From Streptomyces hygroscopicus (GTDB taxonomy: Bacteria; Actinomycetota; Actinomycetes; Streptomycetales; Streptomycetaceae), in the NCBI RefSeq assembly GCF_026168105.1, contig NZ_LBMW01000004.1:1-64000 (forward strand): 64,000 nt of DNA. Direction: 5' to 3'. A program made the position numbers and the translations under genes. Of the stretch, positions 51,363 through 60,846 are shown one piece after another. Position 1 is the stretch's first letter; each line of letters begins with the position of its first letter. The notes beneath the pieces are model-generated. The model saw only the letters and a list, made by a program, of their open reading frames with translations. It was not told the origin of the DNA and searched no databases.

Positions 51363-54300
51363 CTAACTCCTGGGCTCGAACACCACGTACGGTTTGTCCC
51401 TATCCAATACTGTGTAATCCCTGCTGGGGCTGTTCGGGTTGTAGGTCTGCCAGAAGTCCCTGCCGCGCCCACTCCCTTCACCGTCCCCGGTTCCTCTCGG
51501 CAGGGAGTTCTTGATTTTGTTACGGAGTCTGGACGGTCCGGACAGGATGTAGTCCCAGTCCGAAGCGGCGTGCGCCGTTCCGCCTGCGCGACTTCCTACC
51601 ACAATGATCGGCTGTCCAATCCTGTCGGCAGCGTTCTGGATACGCTGCGCATCGTTCGGACTGATACCAGCCTCTGCCGCCGTTCTGAATCCCGGCCCGC
51701 ACCACCCATTCGAATTGTGCACCAGGACCGGGGTCTTCCCCGCCAGCACGTAGTACGTGTGCAGGTCGGCAACGGTGAGGTTGTACGTCCGGGCGGTCTT
51801 CTCGAACGAGCGGTTCTTTTGGACGGTGATGGTCCTGCCGTCGACCGTTCGGAGGGTTGCCCCTGTTCGGAGGTTCTGGGCTTCCACCCATCTCCCGGAG
51901 GAAGGGGACCAGAAGGGGTGCTCGTTGGTGGCGGTGAGGTGCTCGAGGCCGTAGCGAGTGTGCAGGGTCAGTTCGTCGAACCGCTTGTCATGTTCGGTGA
52001 CTATGCGGTTGGTGACAGTGCGCGGCCCGGTGAGCCCGGTCAGGGGGTCGGTGGCGAGCACCGTGTCGCCTGCCTTGACGGACTCGATGTTCTTCGTCGA
52101 ACGGTCCGCCATGAGTACCTTGGTGCCGGCGAGGAAGCACTTGAAGCACTTCCCTACGGCTTTTGCGGCCTTTTCGGCACGGGAGGCTTCGGCGATTTCC
52201 TCGACGCCGTCGGCGGCCTTCTTGAGCAGCTTCAGCTTGCCCCATGGGAGGACACCGGCCACGGCGAAGGTGCATTTGCCGAGGGTGGGGTTCTTGGCGC
52301 AGTCGATGAGGTCGGTGATGCCGAGGACCTCCATGCCGCCCTTGAGTAGGAGCTTGGCCAGGTCCGGGGAGGCCTGGGGCAGTTCGAGGGGCTGGCCGGC
52401 CAGCGCGCAGGGCGGGAGGCTGTCCCGGGACATGTAGGCGATGCAGTGCTTTTTGTCCTTGGCCTGCTGTTCCTTCTCGCGCTGCTGCTTGCGCTGCTCC
52501 TCGGCCTGCCTGCGGGCCGCGGCCTCTTCGGCCCGGCGCTTGGTCACCACGTCCGACCAGGCCTTGGACGCCTCCGTTTTGGCCTCCGCGGCGCTCTTGC
52601 CTGCTGCGACGGCGTCCTGCTGGGCGGCGTCGGCTGCGTCGTCGGCGTCGTGTGCCGAGTCCCGTGCGTAGGTTGCGGACCATTCTGCTTGGGCGGCGGA
52701 TTCGTCGGCGTTGGTGGCGTCCTGGTCGGCTCGGTCGGCGGCGCTGCGGGCGGTCCTGGCGGAGTCGGCTGCCTGGTTGGCGCTGTCCTGCGCCTGGGTG
52801 GCGGATTTCTTCGCGTCCTCGGCGTACTTGCCTGCCTGGCGGGCGTTCCGCTCTGCGTCGGCCGCCGCCTTGTTCGCTTCGTCCTTGGCGTTCTTGGCGG
52901 TCGCCGCGGCCTTGGCGGCCAGGCAGCTGTCCTTGCGCGCGTCGGCGGCGATGCCGTCGGCCTCGTCGAGCAGCCGTTGCATCTGCGCGACGTGGGTCTG
53001 GGCGAGCTTGTCCTTGCGATCGGCCATGTACTGGCCCACCTGGAGGAACTCGTGCAGCTGGTCGGCGGGGCCGGTCAGCGCGATCTTCGCGGCTGCCTGT
53101 ACCTCCGGACCGCCGTCGTTGACCAGCTTGGACGCCAGCACCCGCTCGTCCTGGTTGCGGGCCTGGTACTGGCCGCCGTTGAGGAACGCCATCATCGCCT
53201 GGGGGCTGCCGTCCGCCAGAGCGGCCTTGGAGGCGTCCTTCACGGCCGGGCCGCCGGCGTTGTCGATCTGGGAGACGAGCACCCGGTAGTCAGCCGTGGC
53301 CACCGTGTACTGGCCGGTGGTGTAGAAGTCCCGGATCTGCTGGTCGCTGCCCTTCAGCGCCTCCGTGGCGCCGCTGCGCACGCTTTCATACGGGCTGGAC
53401 TCGGCGAGGTCGGTGACCTGCTGGCGGATCTCGTCCGTCTCGGCCTGCCCGGCGCCGGTGCGCAGGTAGTCCAGGACCGCGTCGTCGTCGCCGGAGAGGG
53501 CCCTGGCGGCGGCTTCCTGTCGCCAGACTCCGTACTGCTTCAGGGCCCGCAGGGCGACGGCGCGGCCCTTGGCGGCGATGGCCTTGGTGTCGGCTCCGGG
53601 CTTGTCGGCCTCGGTCGCCAGAGCGGCGGTGTCCTCTCCGATCTGCTTGTCCTCCAGCGCGACCTTTGCCAGTTGCGAGGTGAACTCGTCGGCGCCGTCC
53701 TTCTGCGACTGGGCGACCTCCATCGCCGCATTGGTCCGGGTCGCAAGGTCCTCGGCCTCGGTCTTGCGGGCGATGGTGAACACCTTGTGCGCGGTGGCAG
53801 CAGCCTTGGTCGCGGTGTCGGCCGCTTCCTTGGCCTTGGCAGCCTGCTTGGCCGCCTCGTTGGCCGCGTTCGTCGCCTTGCCCGCCTGCTTGGCGGCTTC
53901 CTCGGCCGCATCCGCGGCGTTGTCGGCGTGCGTGGCTGCCGAGTTCGCCGCGTCGCGCGCCTCGTAGGCGGCCTGGGCGGATTCGCCTGCCAAGGCCTCG
54001 GCCGCGTTCGCCGCCCGGTTCGCCTCACGGGCATGACGCCGTGTCTCGGCGGCGGCCGCCTGCGCTTCGGCGGAGTGGGCCCCGGCGGCGTCCGCGGCTT
54101 GGTTGGCCTCGTCGGCCGCGTCAGCGGCCGCGTTCGCGTCGTCGGTCGCGCTCAGCGATGCCCTGGCGGCAGCGCCCGCGGCCAGAGAGGCTCTGCCGGC
54201 CTGCTCGGCGGCCGCCGCCGAGGACTTCGCCAGGGCGCCGGCGGCACGGGCCTGCTGGGCGGAGGTCCGTGCGTCGTCGGCCTTGTTCTTGTCGGTGGCC

Positions 54301-55406
54301 GCATCAGCGGCGGCCTTGTAGGCGGCTCCGGCCGCATCGGCGGCAGCGGTCGCCGCCGCGGCCGTCTGCGCGGCAGCCAGCGCCGCTGTACGGGCCGAAC
54401 GGTCAGCGGCGTTCGCCGCGCTGATCGCGGTCTGCGCGGCCTCGGCGGCGGCCCGTGCCGCATCTGCTGCCTGCCGCGCCTTGGACGCGGCCCGCAGCGA
54501 GTCGTTCTTCGCGGCCGCGGTCTCCTTCGCAGCTGTCTGCGCCGCGGCTTTGGCCAGCGCAGAGGCCGCGACAGCCTTGGCCGACGCCTCCTGCGCCGCC
54601 TTGGTGGCGTCGTCGGCCTGCGCGCCGGCCCGTTCGGCCTGCTCGGTCAGCTGCGCGATCGTGGCGTGTTCCTGGTCACGGTCTCGCGCAGTGAACTGTC
54701 CGACCTCCAGGAACTCGACGATGTCGTCCGGCGTCCCCTGCAGGGCGGCCTTCCCGGCCGCCTTCATCGCCGGACCACCCGAGCCGATCAGCTGGGAGAC
54801 CTTGACCCGGTTGTCCGTCTCACGCGCCGTGTACTGGCCCTCCGCCAGGAACTTCGCCACATCCTCCGGCGAGCCCTGCAACGCCGTCTTGCCGGCCTGC
54901 TGCACACCCGGACCTCCGAGGTTGATGACCCTGGAGGCCTCGACGCGCTGGTCCTGCTCCAGGGGAGCCTTCCAGCCGCCGAGCAAGAACGCGGTCACTT
55001 GCTCCGGGTTCTGCGACGCAAGCGCCGTCTTCGCCGCCTCACGCACCGCCGGACCACCACTGTTGATGATCCGGCTGACGTCCACCCGGTCATCCACGGC
55101 CTGCAGCGCCGGCTTGTCGTGGATGAATGCGCGAATCTCGTCGTCACCACCGAGCAGGGCCCGCTCGGCGGCCTCTTTCACACCACTGCCACCGTCACGC
55201 CAGTACTCGACTGCCACCTCTCGGTTGAGCAGAGGGTCGGAGTCATCGGCTGTTGCGGTGGTCGGCGAGATGCCGAGGAGCCCCGCCGCCAAGGCCAGCG
55301 GCAGCAGTCCGGCGGTTGCACCGCGCAATGCGGCGCGGCTTCGTGCCCGTATGGGCTCGCCGACCCGATCGTGCGACGCCCACACGGGACGCCAACGTCT
55401 CTTCAT
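51363..55406 (-). CDS. Secreted polymorphic toxin: ALF repeats, Ala-rich helices, HINT, nucleotidyltransferase-like C-terminus
   Basis: The 1347 residues open with a signal peptide ending near TTATADD. Blocks of ALF-type helical repeats (about 60-250 and again 610-830) alternate with long Ala-rich coiled-coil-like stretches. A HINT autoprotease domain runs from C1090 (CFLAGTKVLM) to N1231 (VLVHNS). The last 116 residues contain GSRAGG (G1271, S1272) then SDWDYIL (D1283, D1285), the GS-x-DxD pattern of polymerase-beta-type nucleotidyltransferases. HINT is expected to free this toxin tip. A DUF5958 gene follows within one base. Delivery would be contact-dependent or secreted competition; the target (tRNA, protein or nucleotide) is unknown. 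Confidence 0.88.
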   Translation of the reverse strand: MKRRWRPVWASHDRVGEPIRARSRAALRGATAGLLPLALAAGLLGISPTTATADDSDPLLNREVAVEYWRDGGSGVKEAAERALLGGDDEIRAFIHDKPALQAVDDRVDVSRIINSGGPAVREAAKTALASQNPEQVTAFLLGGWKAPLEQDQRVEASRVINLGGPGVQQAGKTALQGSPEDVAKFLAEGQYTARETDNRVKVSQLIGSGGPAMKAAGKAALQGTPDDIVEFLEVGQFTARDRDQEHATIAQLTEQAERAGAQADDATKAAQEASAKAVAASALAKAAAQTAAKETAAAKNDSLRAASKARQAADAARAAAEAAQTAISAANAADRSARTAALAAAQTAAAATAAADAAGAAYKAAADAATDKNKADDARTSAQQARAAGALAKSSAAAAEQAGRASLAAGAAARASLSATDDANAAADAADEANQAADAAGAHSAEAQAAAAETRRHAREANRAANAAEALAGESAQAAYEARDAANSAATHADNAADAAEEAAKQAGKATNAANEAAKQAAKAKEAADTATKAAATAHKVFTIARKTEAEDLATRTNAAMEVAQSQKDGADEFTSQLAKVALEDKQIGEDTAALATEADKPGADTKAIAAKGRAVALRALKQYGVWRQEAAARALSGDDDAVLDYLRTGAGQAETDEIRQQVTDLAESSPYESVRSGATEALKGSDQQIRDFYTTGQYTVATADYRVLVSQIDNAGGPAVKDASKAALADGSPQAMMAFLNGGQYQARNQDERVLASKLVNDGGPEVQAAAKIALTGPADQLHEFLQVGQYMADRKDKLAQTHVAQMQRLLDEADGIAADARKDSCLAAKAAATAKNAKDEANKAAADAERNARQAGKYAEDAKKSATQAQDSANQAADSARTARSAADRADQDATNADESAAQAEWSATYARDSAHDADDAADAAQQDAVAAGKSAAEAKTEASKAWSDVVTKRRAEEAAARRQAEEQRKQQREKEQQAKDKKHCIAYMSRDSLPPCALAGQPLELPQASPDLAKLLLKGGMEVLGITDLIDCAKNPTLGKCTFAVAGVLPWGKLKLLKKAADGVEEIAEASRAEKAAKAVGKCFKCFLAGTKVLMADRSTKNIESVKAGDTVLATDPLTGLTGPRTVTNRIVTEHDKRFDELTLHTRYGLEHLTATNEHPFWSPSSGRWVEAQNLRTGATLRTVDGRTITVQKNRSFEKTARTYNLTVADLHTYYVLAGKTPVLVHNSNGWCGPGFRTAAEAGISPNDAQRIQNAADRIGQPIIVVGSRAGGTAHAASDWDYILSGPSRLRNKIKNSLPRGTGDGEGSGRGRDFWQTYNPNSPSRDYTVLDRDKPYVVFEPRS

Positions 55407-55671
55407 GCGAAGTCCTTACTCATACCTGGTGAGTTCCACGGCGTCTTGACCACCGGTCGGCGGAATTGCGCGTGCGGCTCCCGAGCAACGACGGGAGCGG
55501 GCATGCGCGCGATCCAGCAGGCTGTCCGACGATCAGGCGACCCGGCCTGACATGTCGTCAACTCAGTTGAAACTCAAAGTAATTGGGGGGGTGCTTCGCA
55601 AGTACTTTACATATGCTTCACTTGTGCAGCCCCGTCGGGGTTGAGCAGGTTCGCGTCAATCGGAAGGAATC

Positions 55672-56175
55672 ATGGCGATGTCTCGTGCCGGAAGATCCCT
55701 CGTCGTAGGAGCTGTAGCCGCTGTCGTAAGTTCCGTGGGCTTTGTCACATACGCGTCAGCCGTGGGCGCCTCGCCGGCCACGCCCGCGCCCTCCGACACC
55801 GACATGCCGTCCGCCGTTGAGACGTTCGACTATCCCGGAGCCGCGAAGATCCAGGCCGAACGCAAGATCACCCTCAAGCGCGGCGACGGCCACATCATGC
55901 TCACGGACTGCACCTCGGCCTACGACATAAAGGTCGAGTCCCGCACCGCGGGCATGTACTACTGCTTCAAGGTCAGCGGCAAGCAGGGGTACCTGACCAT
56001 GGAACTGCCCGACGCATACGGCATCTGGACCCAGGACCACCCGGTCCAGGCCACACTCACCACCGACGGCAAGGAGACCGTCGTCAACGCCCCCAAGAAC
56101 GACTACACGCCGGTCGGCGAGGCAGGCGACGCCAGCAAGCGGTCCGTCCTCGTCGAACTCCGCGTCACCGGCTGA
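55672..56175 (+). CDS. Small secreted protein of unknown function
   Basis: The 167 residues have a signal peptide (LVVGAVAAVVSSVGFVTYASA) and a mature part rich in beta-strand (ITLKRGDGHIMLTDC, GMYYCFKVSGKQGYLTM) with two Cys that could form a disulphide. AGAAGGAATC precedes the ATG. The upstream gap (55407-55671) is less GC-rich and includes a 7-G run. It is divergent from the toxin. No family is recognised. Confidence 0.7.
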   Translation: MAMSRAGRSLVVGAVAAVVSSVGFVTYASAVGASPATPAPSDTDMPSAVETFDYPGAAKIQAERKITLKRGDGHIMLTDCTSAYDIKVESRTAGMYYCFKVSGKQGYLTMELPDAYGIWTQDHPVQATLTTDGKETVVNAPKNDYTPVGEAGDASKRSVLVELRVTG

Positions 56176-56485
56176 ACCCCCGGACGAGTCCTTGCCGCTA
56201 CGGATCGGCCAGTCGCCGGTCCCGCGCGCCGCACGCCCGGCCTTCACCGGCAGCACGACAGCCTGCCTGCCCTCTCTGACCGACCACTGTCGCCACCGGC
56301 ACAGCAGACGCCGAAGCCGGCTCCTCAACCGAGCCGATGCCCGTCTGGTGTGTCAGCGGCAGTAGACGGGGGCTGCTGAACGGCGCCGCAGGCGCGCCGA
56401 ACCTTCTGTCGGTGCTGCCCCTCGTGAGCTGACCGCGCTCACGTGTCTTTCTTCTCACCGACCTCACATGAAACGGGGAATGTTC

Positions 56486-58057
56486 ATGTCCGGCTTTCGT
56501 CCGCCCATTGCGCGGACCAGTGGCCTGATCACCGCTGCGACTCTGGCTGCCGCCGGTTTGTCGGCCGCGCCCGCGGCCGCCGTGTCGGGTCCGCAGGCTC
56601 CCGCCGCCACAGCGGCCGCCACCGCACGGCTCGACATCGGTGGCCAGCGGGGCTGTTCGGCCACACTGGTGGCGCCGCAGTGGCTGCTGACGGCGGCGAG
56701 CTGTTTCACCGACACCCCGGGCGCCGCCCTTGCCCCCGGCGCGCCGAAGCTGAAGACGACAGCCACCATCGGCGGCGCGGCGCAGCAGGTGGTGAACCTC
56801 GCTCCTCGCGCCGACCGGGATGTGGTGATGGCGCAGTTGGCCAAGCCCGTCGGCGGTGTCACGCCGATCCTGGTGGCGGGCGCAGCGCCCGGTGTGGGGG
56901 ACGAAGTGCAGGCTGCGGGCTATGGGCGCACGAAGGACGAGTGGGTGCCCGATCAGGTGCACGCGGCCGCCTTCACCGTCCAGAACGTCGGTGCCACCAC
57001 CGTGGACCTGGCGGCGAAGACTGATGGCGCCGCCGTCTGCAAGGGCGACACCGGCGGCCCCGCGCTGACCACCACCGACGGCCGCACCACGGTCGTCGGC
57101 GTCAACAGCCGCTCCTGGCAGGGCGGTTGCCTGGGCGCCGACCCGTCCGAGACCCGCACGGGGGCGGTGGCGGCCCGGGTCGATGACCTGGCGGGCTGGG
57201 TCCAGCAGGTCGCCTACAGCACGACCTTCGCGAATGCGCCGTGGAAGGACGCCGTGCAGATGACCGCCGGCTACTACACCGGCGGCTCCGCAGGCGGCAG
57301 CCGCCACATGGACCTGATCGTCCTGTGGAACGACGGTGAGGTCACCCTCTACCAGGGCGGCGACAGCAACGACGCCGCCCACCCCTTCGCCGCCGAACAC
57401 CGGCTGGCCCCCCGCAAGAGCATCTGGGCCAAGGCCCTGGCGATCACGAGCATCAATGCCGGTGGCGACACGGACGGGCTGGTGGTGCGGTGGGTCGACG
57501 GGGAGATGACCCAGTACACGACCGTGGATGCCAAGGGCTTTCACGGTGAGAAGCAGCTCGCCCCTCGGCAGACTCCCGAGTGGCAGAACGACGCGCGTCT
57601 GCTGACCGGCGGCCGCTTCACTCCGGGCGGCCACCGCGACGACCTGCTGGTGGAGTGGAAGGACGGCCACGTCTCGGTCTTCAGTGACCTGGCGGCCAAC
57701 GGGCTGAAGAAGCAGACCCAGATCGTCGCCAAGAACACCACCACCTGGCCCTACGCCGAGAACCTCACCACCGGGTCCCTCACCGGCAAGAGCACCGACG
57801 ACCTGCTGGTGCGATGGGTCGACGGCGAGACCACGATCTACCCGGGCCTGACCGGCAAGGCCCTGCCGGGGGAGATCAAGGTCCGGCCGAGGAACTCGGA
57901 GTGGAAGGACGCCGCCGTGGTCGCCGCTGGCGCCTTCACCGCCAACACCACCACCAACGACATCCTCGTCCGCTGGAACGACGGACACGTCAGCCTGCTC
58001 ACCGGCGTCGACGCCAAGGGCCTGCACGACGAAGTCCAACTCGCTCCCGCCAACTGA
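56486..58057 (+). CDS. Secreted S1-type protease homologue with replaced catalytic residues, plus W-D-G repeats
   Basis: The 523 residues (from the ATG at 56486, GGGGA 6 bp before; ATGs at 56468 and 56480 are alternatives) have a signal peptide and a chymotrypsin-fold domain (about 40-235). At the catalytic positions the His motif TAAHC is TAASC (S72), Asp is present (D112), and GDSGGP is GDTGGP (T189). It should therefore be inactive as a serine protease and may be a binding or scaffold protein. Residues about 250-523 are five repeats of about 50 residues with RWVDGE or RWNDGH cores and KGLHDE-like turns, resembling a beta-propeller. Confidence 0.85.
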   Translation: MSGFRPPIARTSGLITAATLAAAGLSAAPAAAVSGPQAPAATAAATARLDIGGQRGCSATLVAPQWLLTAASCFTDTPGAALAPGAPKLKTTATIGGAAQQVVNLAPRADRDVVMAQLAKPVGGVTPILVAGAAPGVGDEVQAAGYGRTKDEWVPDQVHAAAFTVQNVGATTVDLAAKTDGAAVCKGDTGGPALTTTDGRTTVVGVNSRSWQGGCLGADPSETRTGAVAARVDDLAGWVQQVAYSTTFANAPWKDAVQMTAGYYTGGSAGGSRHMDLIVLWNDGEVTLYQGGDSNDAAHPFAAEHRLAPRKSIWAKALAITSINAGGDTDGLVVRWVDGEMTQYTTVDAKGFHGEKQLAPRQTPEWQNDARLLTGGRFTPGGHRDDLLVEWKDGHVSVFSDLAANGLKKQTQIVAKNTTTWPYAENLTTGSLTGKSTDDLLVRWVDGETTIYPGLTGKALPGEIKVRPRNSEWKDAAVVAAGAFTANTTTNDILVRWNDGHVSLLTGVDAKGLHDEVQLAPAN

Positions 58058-58093
58058 CGTACCGGGACGCGGTTTTCACCGACACGGCTCACC

Positions 58094-58128
58094 AGGGGCG
58101 GCCCCACGACAAACGGTGGACCGCCCCT
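58094..58128 (+). terminator. Terminator after the protease homologue
   Basis: AGGGGCGG and CCGCCCCT form an 8-bp stem with possible extension by the loop. It starts 37 bp after the stop codon and the transcript continues CG-rich. Confidence 0.5.
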
Positions 58129-58177
58129 CGGCCGCCGCCGCGGCCTCACCGTGGCTGTCGGCGCCGCAGCGCCCGAG

Positions 58178-58670
58178 GAGGCCTGTTCACGGAAGTTTTC
58201 GGCTTGGCGTTCTGCATCAGGAGGGCGGCCCTGCTCGGTAGCGTGGCATTCGAGAGAGCATCAATGAACCACCGAGGCTGCAGGTCGCCGCCACCCTCGC
58301 CGGGGACCTCCTCGCGGTCTCCGCGCCCGTCCCGGGCTCCCGCCACGACATGCACGCCTGGCGCCAGTCCGACTACCCCGACGCCTTCGCACAACGGGGG
58401 GGCATGGGCGATCTGGGCTACGTCGGTTCCGGACTGCTCACACCAAGGCGCAAGCCACCCGGCCAGGAGCGATCCACCGGGGACAAGATCGCCAGCCGCT
58501 CCATCAGCACACTCCGGGCCGCGGTGGAACGGGCCATCGCACACCTGAAGGAGTGGAAGATCTTCGCCACCCGCTACCGCGGCCCCCTCAACCGCTTCGC
58601 CCTCGTCGCCAAAACCGTCACCGCCCTCGCCTTCTACAAAGGGGCTGGTGAAGCCCTGTGAATAAGCCTC
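58178..58670 (+). mobile_element. IS5-like element remnant, copy B (forward orientation)
   Basis: The ends GAGGCCTGTTCAC and (reverse complement) GAGGCTTATTCAC form imperfect inverted repeats. Inside, a frame to 58661 gives the C-terminal half of a DDE transposase (PGSRHDMHAW, GDLGYVGSGLLTPRRKPPG, STLRAAVERAIAHLKEWKIF) without its N-terminal part. It is complementary to copy A, which keeps the N-terminus and lacks the middle. The shared ends are almost identical and inverted relative to 49800-50149. Confidence 0.82.
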
Positions 58671-59059
58671 CAGGCCCCCGTTTCAGCAGGCTCCTCAATC
58701 CCGGCGCCGCTGGTCTGCTGTCCGGCGATTGACGCCCAACCACACGGCCGGGGCTGCAACGCCTCCTTGCGCGTCAGCCCACATCCATGCGCGTACCGCA
58801 TGAGGACCTCCTACCGCAACGATCAAGAACCGTCACCAGCCCAGGGACACGGCGAGTTCAACCTGAGTCAGTGAGGTTCTGCTCGGTCTCCAAGGATCGG
58901 GCATACGGTTCATCGAACTGGGTCACGGGCTCGGTCTCAACGCCGCGGAGGCGCTGTACAAGCCCGCTCCGGTGTCCGGCGAGCGGCGCTTCGAAACAGC
59001 TTCAGAGTTCTGGCAGTTAAAACGTAAACCGGGCCCCGCTCTGGGTGGGCCCGGCGGAA
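58671..59059. other. Intergenic stretch right of the IS remnant
   Basis: No gene or repeat of note is recognised here. The right edge has a GC-rich hairpin-like sequence (CCGGGCCC ... GGGCCCGG) just before the aldehyde dehydrogenase terminator. Confidence 0.3.
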
Positions 59060-59097
59060 GGCGCCTGACGAGCAAAAGCCGGAGTCAGGCGCCTTTT
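59060..59097. terminator. Intrinsic terminator
   Basis: GGCGCCTGAC and GTCAGGCGCC pair perfectly around a 14-base loop and are followed by TTTT on the + strand. It lies 10 bp past the aldehyde dehydrogenase stop (the - strand gene), so it is probably bidirectional. Confidence 0.75.
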
Positions 59098-59106
59098 CTC
59101 GTGCGT

Positions 59107-60630
59107 CTAGAAGAAACCGAGCTTCTTCGGCGAGTACGAGACGAGAAGGTTCTTCGTCTGCTGGTAGTGCTCCAGCATCATCTTGTGGGTCTCGCGGCCG
59201 ATACCCGAGCCCTTGTATCCGCCGAACGCGGCGTGTGCCGGATACTGGTGGTAGCAGTTCGTCCAGACGCGGCCCGCCTGGATGGCACGACCCGCGCGGT
59301 ACGCGGTGTTGACGTCCCGCGTCCAAACGCCGGCGCCGAGCCCGTAGAGCGTGTCGTTGGCGGTCTTGATGGCGTCGTCGAAGTCGTTGAACGATGTGAC
59401 CGACACCACCGGGCCGAAGATCTCCTCCTGGAAGATGCGCATCCTGTTGTCGCCCTCGAAGATGGTCGGCTGGACGTAGTAGCCGCCCTTCAACTCGCCA
59501 TCGTGCTCGATGCGTTCACCGCCCGTGAGGACCTTCGCGCCTTCCTGACGGCCGATGTCCAGGTACGAGAGGATCTTCTCCAGCTGGTCGTTCGACGCCT
59601 GGGCGCCGATCATGGTGTCCGTGTCCAGCGGATGCCCGGTTGTGATCCGCTCCGTGCGGGCGACGGCCGCCTCCATGAACTCGGCGTAGTGGCCCCGCTG
59701 CACCAGCGCCCGCGACGGACACGTGCACACCTCGCCCTGGTTGAGCGCGAACATCGTGAAGCCTTCCAGCGCCTTGTCGCGGAAGTCGTCGTTCGCCGAC
59801 CAGACGTCGTCGAAGAAGATGTTCGGGGACTTGCCGCCGAGTTCGAGCGTCACCGGAGTGATGTTCTCGGACGCGTACTGCATGATCAGCCGGCCCGTCG
59901 TGGTCTCGCCCGTGAACGCGACCTTCGCCACGCGCGGACTGGATGCCAGGGGCTTGCCCGCCTCCACACCGAATCCGTTGACGACGTTCACCACGCCCGG
60001 CGGGAGCAGGTCGGCGACCAGGCTCAGCCAGACGTGGATGGACGCCGGCGTCTGCTCCGCGGGCTTGAGGACGACCGCGTTGCCCGCCGCGAGTGCCGGT
60101 GCCAGCTTCCAGGTGGCCATCAGAATGGGGAAGTTCCAGGGGATGATCTGGGCGACGACGCCGAGCGGCTCGTGGAAGTGATATGCCACGGTGTCGTCGT
60201 CGACCTCGCCCAGCGAACCCTCCTGCGCACGGATCGCCCCCGCGAAATAGCGGAAGTGGTCGATCGCGAGCGGGATGTCCGCGGCCAGGGTCTCCCGGAT
60301 GGGCTTGCCGTTCTCCCAGCTCTCGGCCACCGCCAGCTGCTCCAGATTGGCCTCCATCCGGTCGGCGATCTTCCGGAGGATGTCGGAGCGCTCGGTCACC
60401 GAGGTACGGCCCCACGCGGGGGCGGCGGCATGCGCCGCGTCCAGCGCACGTTCCACGTCCTCCGCGGTGCCCCGCGCGATCTCCGTGAACGGCTGCCCGT
60501 TCACCGGAGTCGGGTTCTCGAAGTACTGGCCGTGCGCCGGAGGAACGTACTCGCCACCGATGAAGTGGTCGTAGCGCGCCTGGTAGGAGACGATCGCGCC
60601 CTCGTTGCCGGGCGCTGCGTAACGGGTCAT
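59107..60630 (-). CDS. NAD-dependent aldehyde dehydrogenase (acetaldehyde/ExaC-AcoD type)
   Basis: The 507 residues have the ALDH motifs [32 protein letters not shown] (catalytic Glu) and [10 protein letters not shown] (catalytic Cys). Starting with MTRYAAPG and ending [10 protein letters not shown] are hallmarks of the ExaC/AcoD class that oxidises acetaldehyde and related short aldehydes. The ATG at 60630 was chosen by family length. The GAF-domain regulator is encoded just upstream on the same strand. Confidence 0.92.
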   Translation of the reverse strand: MTRYAAPGNEGAIVSYQARYDHFIGGEYVPPAHGQYFENPTPVNGQPFTEIARGTAEDVERALDAAHAAAPAWGRTSVTERSDILRKIADRMEANLEQLAVAESWENGKPIRETLAADIPLAIDHFRYFAGAIRAQEGSLGEVDDDTVAYHFHEPLGVVAQIIPWNFPILMATWKLAPALAAGNAVVLKPAEQTPASIHVWLSLVADLLPPGVVNVVNGFGVEAGKPLASSPRVAKVAFTGETTTGRLIMQYASENITPVTLELGGKSPNIFFDDVWSANDDFRDKALEGFTMFALNQGEVCTCPSRALVQRGHYAEFMEAAVARTERITTGHPLDTDTMIGAQASNDQLEKILSYLDIGRQEGAKVLTGGERIEHDGELKGGYYVQPTIFEGDNRMRIFQEEIFGPVVSVTSFNDFDDAIKTANDTLYGLGAGVWTRDVNTAYRAGRAIQAGRVWTNCYHQYPAHAAFGGYKGSGIGRETHKMMLEHYQQTKNLLVSYSPKKLGFF

Positions 60631-60748
60631 GCGAGTCTGCCTCCCGGGAAAGCGCTGCCCGCCGTTGGGCAGCTCTCGGTGCGAGGCTAGGAACGGGGAC
60701 GTTGCGAGTACGTTGCGTCGCGGGCCGCACCGGGCGGAACAGCCGGGG

Positions 60749-60820
60749 GAGGCCCGCACGGAGGCCCGCACGGAGGCCCGCACGGAAGCCCGCACGGAGG
60801 CCCGCACGGAGCGCCGCGCG
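60749..60820. repeat. 12-bp tandem repeat, five copies plus a degenerate sixth
   Basis: The unit GAGGCCCGCACG starts at 60749, 60761, 60773, 60785 (one change) and 60797, then a diverged copy follows at 60809. It lies in the 216-bp gap between the GAF regulator stop and the aldehyde dehydrogenase start. Confidence 0.85.
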
Positions 60821-60846
60821 AGGAAGCCGCCGTGCCGCGCCGCGTG

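Noticed and set aside
52446-55550. A 1034-codon open frame on the + strand opposite the toxin gene
   Set aside because: It is the antisense of Ala-rich codons and reads as Gly/Leu/Arg-rich low-complexity sequence without motifs.
49800-58670. Target-site duplications around the IS remnants
   Set aside because: No matching direct repeats could be seen at the outer edges of either copy.
59107-60630. Aldehyde dehydrogenase as part of the hydroxyproline pathway
   Set aside because: It is 17 kb away, belongs to the ExaC/AcoD class and has its own GAF regulator; the pathway already has a dedicated dehydrogenase.
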